Source: Antedon mediterranea
Taxonomy: Eukaryota; Echinodermata; Crinoidea; Comatulida; Antedonidae
Length of the DNA stretch: 64,000 nt
Reading direction: 5' to 3'
NCBI RefSeq assembly: GCF_964355755.1
Contig: NC_092673.1
Location: 32,059,001 to 32,123,000 of the forward strand
The notes beneath the pieces were generated by a model, which made no database searches, was not told the DNA's origin, and saw nothing but the letters and a program-made list of their open reading frames with translations. Shown here one piece after another: positions 62,401-64,000 of this stretch. The position numbers and the translations under genes were made by a program. Position 1 is the first letter of the stretch; each line of letters opens with the position of its first letter.

Positions 62401-63956
62401 GAGAGAAATGGCGAACCGACGTCTAAAATCCGAGTGGGTATAAAATCATAACAAACCGTTGAGGGCGGCACATTTCCTATGTTTATACACGTGAATCATG
62501 GCGTCGTCTAACCAATGTTGTTGCTGTAACGCTCATAATTCTTTTTCTATTTGTGTATTTAGTCATCCATCATTCACAATCATATTCCTAAAAATATCTC
62601 ATATCTATCTGTAGGTCTACATTAGACTAGGCCTATAGTATTATAGTAGAATAGTCTTATCAAGTATTCATTACTGGCGGTAGCCCCCCGGCAGGAAGCA
62701 TCACTAGCCACATAACAAAATGGCAGTTGTCAAGCTGAAACTAAATGCTAGGCCTACGTCTACTAGAGATGCTCTATTTAGTCTTACTACCTAGCTAGGA
62801 GAGGCCTAGCAGCACCCTAGCTAAAGTAGTAGTAGTACAGTATGCAATAAAGAATTTCCAATATTATTATTATTATTATTATAATAACCGATAATCCGTG
62901 CTAGGCTCGCTCGAGTAGGCCTGCTCGAGTAGGCCTGCTCGAGTAGGCCTACTCTACTCGAGGTCAACACAGCATCAGCGAAACTATCTAGGGCCTAGAG
63001 CTGGGTCCAGTATATAACAAAAACGCGTCTTAATTCAATCCAAATTGAAATAAAATATGTTAAGATTTGCCCATATAACATTAAAATTGTTAAGAGTGTT
63101 GCAAAAAAAAAAAGATACTGCTATTATGTGTGTTTTAAACGTTCTTTTCTAACTACCTTTTTATTAACTCAACCCATCGGAATTTCCCATACAAAAACAT
63201 GTGGCGAAATGGTTTGTTTACAATCTATACCCACTCGGTGAAATTTGAGTGACGTCATCGCGGTTCACCATTTCTCTCTATTAAATCTAGTTGCATTATT
63301 TATTTGCTAGACTCCTGACCTGTCACAGTATTATCCTTCTACTGTGCTAGAAACAGGCTATGATATACTGCTTTTGTGGGTTGCAAGAATGGTGATGCTG
63401 GGACAGAGGCTAACAGGAGAACTTCCATTTAAACAGGTAATTGTGAAAAATCAAAGGTTAGATTATCTTCAATTTAAACAAACATCATCTTCAAATAAGG
63501 AATAGCCAACAAACCAGTGAGTTCCTATACTTCTGAAAAAAAACCATAAACAATAAAACACTTTAATAACAAAACCAGTTTCTCTAAGAACATGAAAATA
63601 ATTACTTACTCAATTTTTAAAGCTATTATCTATAATAATATTTTATACATTTTACAAATTAATTAAAAAGAACTATTTATTTTGTCATTTTCTTCAGGTA
63701 TACCTCCATTCATTGGTAAAAGATTTTCATGGACGCAAAATGAGCAAATCGCTTGGTAACGTCATTGACCCTATTGACGTTATAGAGGGTGTATCACTTG
63801 ATGCTATGCAAGACCGGCTAAAAAACAGCAACTGGAAACATGACAACCAAGAATTGAAAGCTGCTCTGAAAGGTCAAAGGGCAAACTTTCCAAATGGCAT
63901 TCCAGAATGTGGAGCTGATGGTCTTAGATTTGCCCTTTGCACGTACCATATTCAAG
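50424..63956 (+). CDS. VARS2: VARS2 copy B: mitochondrial valyl-tRNA synthetase, 3' part beyond the window
   Basis: Exons: 50424-50666 (presequence; the ATG directly follows an acceptor, so a 5'-UTR intron is likely), 50952-51030, 51451-51551, 52672-52784 (GNLHLGHAL), 52983-53147, 53291-53372, 53873-53992, 54230-54338, 54532-54708 and 56019-56143 (editing), 56491-56594, 56976-57134 ([10 protein letters not shown]), 57330-57420, 57819-57924, 59219-59289, 63311-63436, 63698-63956 ([10 protein letters not shown]). All introns have GT/AG, and lengths match copy A exon for exon. The frame is open throughout, so B is the better candidate for a working gene. However, editing-domain residues conserved in A differ ([11 protein letters not shown] is [21 protein letters not shown] is [10 protein letters not shown]), and Ser-Arg-Gln before WWGHRIPA is Ser-Gln-Gln. 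The anticodon-binding part lies right of the window. Confidence 0.9.
51985..52599 (+). mobile_element. HINE-like element, copy R2
   Basis: Same termini as R1: 5' ACCTCC-GCCAA-GGAGGT hairpin, inverse copy GTAGGCGGAGGT (52563-52574), 3' hairpin GTACTC-TCG-GAGTAC, then CTAGT. Arm A at the mirrored spot reads CAATTATTAACTC without an insert, so the target was T|T. It contains a tRNA-like SINE segment. It lies in the intron between VARS2-B exons 3 and 4. Confidence 0.72.
52386..52462 (-). repeat. tRNA-derived (Glu-like) SINE segment inside R2
   Basis: On the minus strand GTGGTGTAATGGTTA (A box) and GGTTCAAGCCCC (B box) flank an anticodon-arm-like GCCTC...GAGG. The acceptor stem does not pair convincingly, so this is SINE material rather than a tRNA gene. 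Confidence 0.6.
54754..54959 (-). repeat. tRNA-type SINE, arm B only, with a 10-bp target duplication
   Basis: TGTATACAGT at 54744-54753 and 54960-54969 brackets 206 bp. The minus strand holds the B box GGGTTCAATTCCCG and a conserved-looking core (CCAGTCCACTCAGCTG). Arm A has one uninterrupted TGTATACAGT, so the insertion followed the duplication. Confidence 0.8.
55074..55335. mobile_element. Arm B-specific insertion beginning with (AAT)n
   Basis: Arm A is continuous across this point (GGTACCAGAT then CCTTTTAATA on the minus strand). Arm B has about 260 extra bases starting with an AAT microsatellite, which suggests the tail of a minus-strand retroelement fragment. The family was not recognised. 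Confidence 0.55.
55498..55835 (+). repeat. tRNA-derived SINE, arm B copy
   Basis: TGGCCGAGCGGTTAAGGC (A box) and AGGGTTCGAGGC (B box), then the same body as the mirrored arm A SINE. It was inherited from before the duplication. Confidence 0.8.
56976..57134 (+). CDS. VARS2: VARS2-B exon 12 (lost in copy A)
   Basis: 159 nt, phase 2 at both ends, encoding [19 protein letters not shown] and about 34 more residues at the end of the CP1 insertion, just before the WWGH catalytic half. In class I Val/Leu/Ile enzymes this segment links the editing and catalytic domains. Skipping it would not shift frame, but would delete 53 residues. Confidence 0.88.
57978..59149 (+). mobile_element. HINE-like element P, arm B only
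   Basis: 5' hairpin GGTTATCCGC / GCGGATAACC, a copy of GCGGATAACC near the 3' end (59108-59117), 3' hairpin AACTCGTC / GACGAGTT, then AAATCTAGT. It is inserted at T|T between VARS2-B exons 14 and 15; that intron is only ~140 bp in arm A. The interior is non-coding with GCGC-rich stretches shared with element Q. Confidence 0.72.
59694..60911. mobile_element. Foldback element with tandem-repeat arms and an 8-bp target duplication
   Basis: AGATATGT at 59686-59693 and 60912-60919; arm A has a single copy (37219-37226, complement). The 1,218-bp insert has inverted arms of ~300 bp, each built of tandem ~60-bp units of CCAAAATACG(C/T)-type words and GAGGGCGCTAT. The ends read CAATATGGTTGGTGAA and GAGTCGGGTTGGTGAA. 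The 8-bp duplication and CA-start suggest hAT. The ~550-bp AT-rich middle carries no transposase. Confidence 0.85.
62022..62095 (+). repeat. tRNA-like SINE segment inside element Q
   Basis: A-box-like ATGGCTCGGTGGTC and B-box GAGTTCGAGTCTCACC with tRNA-like spacing, followed by A-rich DNA. It is most likely a SINE head; a functional tRNA fold is not evident. Confidence 0.5.
62401..63278. mobile_element. TA-flanked MITE nested at the 3' end of element Q
   Basis: GAGAGAAATGGCGAACCG (62401-62418) against CGGTTCACCATTTCTCTC (63261-63278). A second inverted block, CCGAGTGGGTATA / TATACCCACTCGG, lies inside. TA on both sides (62399-62400, 63279-63280). 878 bp, no transposase. It separates Q's 3' hairpin from its terminal CTAG. 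Confidence 0.82.
62900..62965. repeat. Short tandem array of a 17-bp AGGCCTG unit
   Basis: CTCGAGTAGGCCTG recurs three times in tandem, then degrades, inside the MITE. It is another instance of the AGGCCTA-type motif common in this DNA. Confidence 0.7.
63698..63956 (+). CDS. VARS2: VARS2-B exon 17 (KMSKS), intact
   Basis: 259 nt following TTTTCTTCAG, with [14 protein letters not shown] and the conserved [15 protein letters not shown], ending in a GTACTA donor. The five bases missing from copy A are present, so the frame passes correctly to the next exon outside the window. Confidence 0.9.
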
Positions 63957-64000
63957 GTACTATGTATACTGAAATGTTCTTTATTTTAAGGGCCTGAGGA

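Larger units (their letters stand above)
60965..63291 (+). mobile_element. HINE-like element Q, arm B only, itself nested
   Basis: 5' hairpin GGTTATATGCAT / ATGCATATAACC, repeated ATGCATATAACC near the 3' side (62366-62377), 3' hairpin ATTCGTC / GACGAAT, then, after an inserted MITE, AAATCTAGT. The target is T|T; arm A reads AACATTATTGCATTAT uninterrupted. The interior shares GCGCGC-rich blocks with P, has a TTTA microsatellite at 61010-61050 and a tRNA-like segment. Confidence 0.7.
36489..63999. repeat. Large inverted duplication (palindrome) containing VARS2
   Basis: Arm A (about 36489-47613, minus gene) and arm B (about 48890-64000, plus gene) match in reverse complement for coding exons, introns and flanking LINE. 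Arm B is longer because of arm-specific insertions, and it continues past the window; arm A continues left at least through the gene. The inner boundary is a spacer at 47618-47997, followed by a second direct copy. Confidence 0.92.

Overview
This is AT-rich genomic DNA from an animal. Its genes are split by GT–AG introns, and it holds animal-type DNA transposons (Harbinger, piggyBac-like, hAT-like, Helentron-like, mariner-like), BEL/Pao and non-LTR retrotransposons, and tRNA-derived SINEs. Recurrent AGGCCTA tracts, an NLR-like LRR gene and a death-fold gene with TRADD-N-like domains suggest a marine deuterostome, most likely an echinoderm. That assignment is an inference.

Positions 1-4.3 kb hold the end of an NLR-like LRR gene, a small orphan gene whose tail has been replaced by a piggyBac-like element, and the first coding exon of a tandem-PC4/ALKBH2 fusion with an in-frame TGA. 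Positions 6.7-10.8 kb are a two-gene Harbinger element. Positions 11.5-21.2 kb are a young BEL/Pao retrotransposon with a 5-bp target duplication; a second, non-autonomous LTR element sits inside its reverse transcriptase. From 21.4 to 26.1 kb a minus-strand gene encodes a DED-like and TRADD-N-like protein, with two lesions and duplicated mini-exons. Positions 27.8-31.1 kb are a 5'-truncated LINE with a 16-bp target duplication and an internal 694-bp tandem duplication.

From about 33 kb to the right edge lies a large inverted duplication of the mitochondrial valyl-tRNA synthetase gene VARS2. Copy A (minus, 46.06-33.0 kb) is nearly full length but has lost exon 12 and carries a 5-nt frameshift in the KMSKS exon. 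Copy B (plus, from 50.4 kb) keeps both of those but has substitutions at conserved positions of the editing domain and runs off the window. The arms are joined by a short spacer that has itself been tandemly duplicated. Each arm is an empty-site control for insertions in the other, so target sites of several mobile elements can be read directly, including three Helentron-like insertions at T|T.

Positions were read by hand and splice sites were inferred from GT/AG, frame and family similarity. Boundaries may be off by one or two bases.
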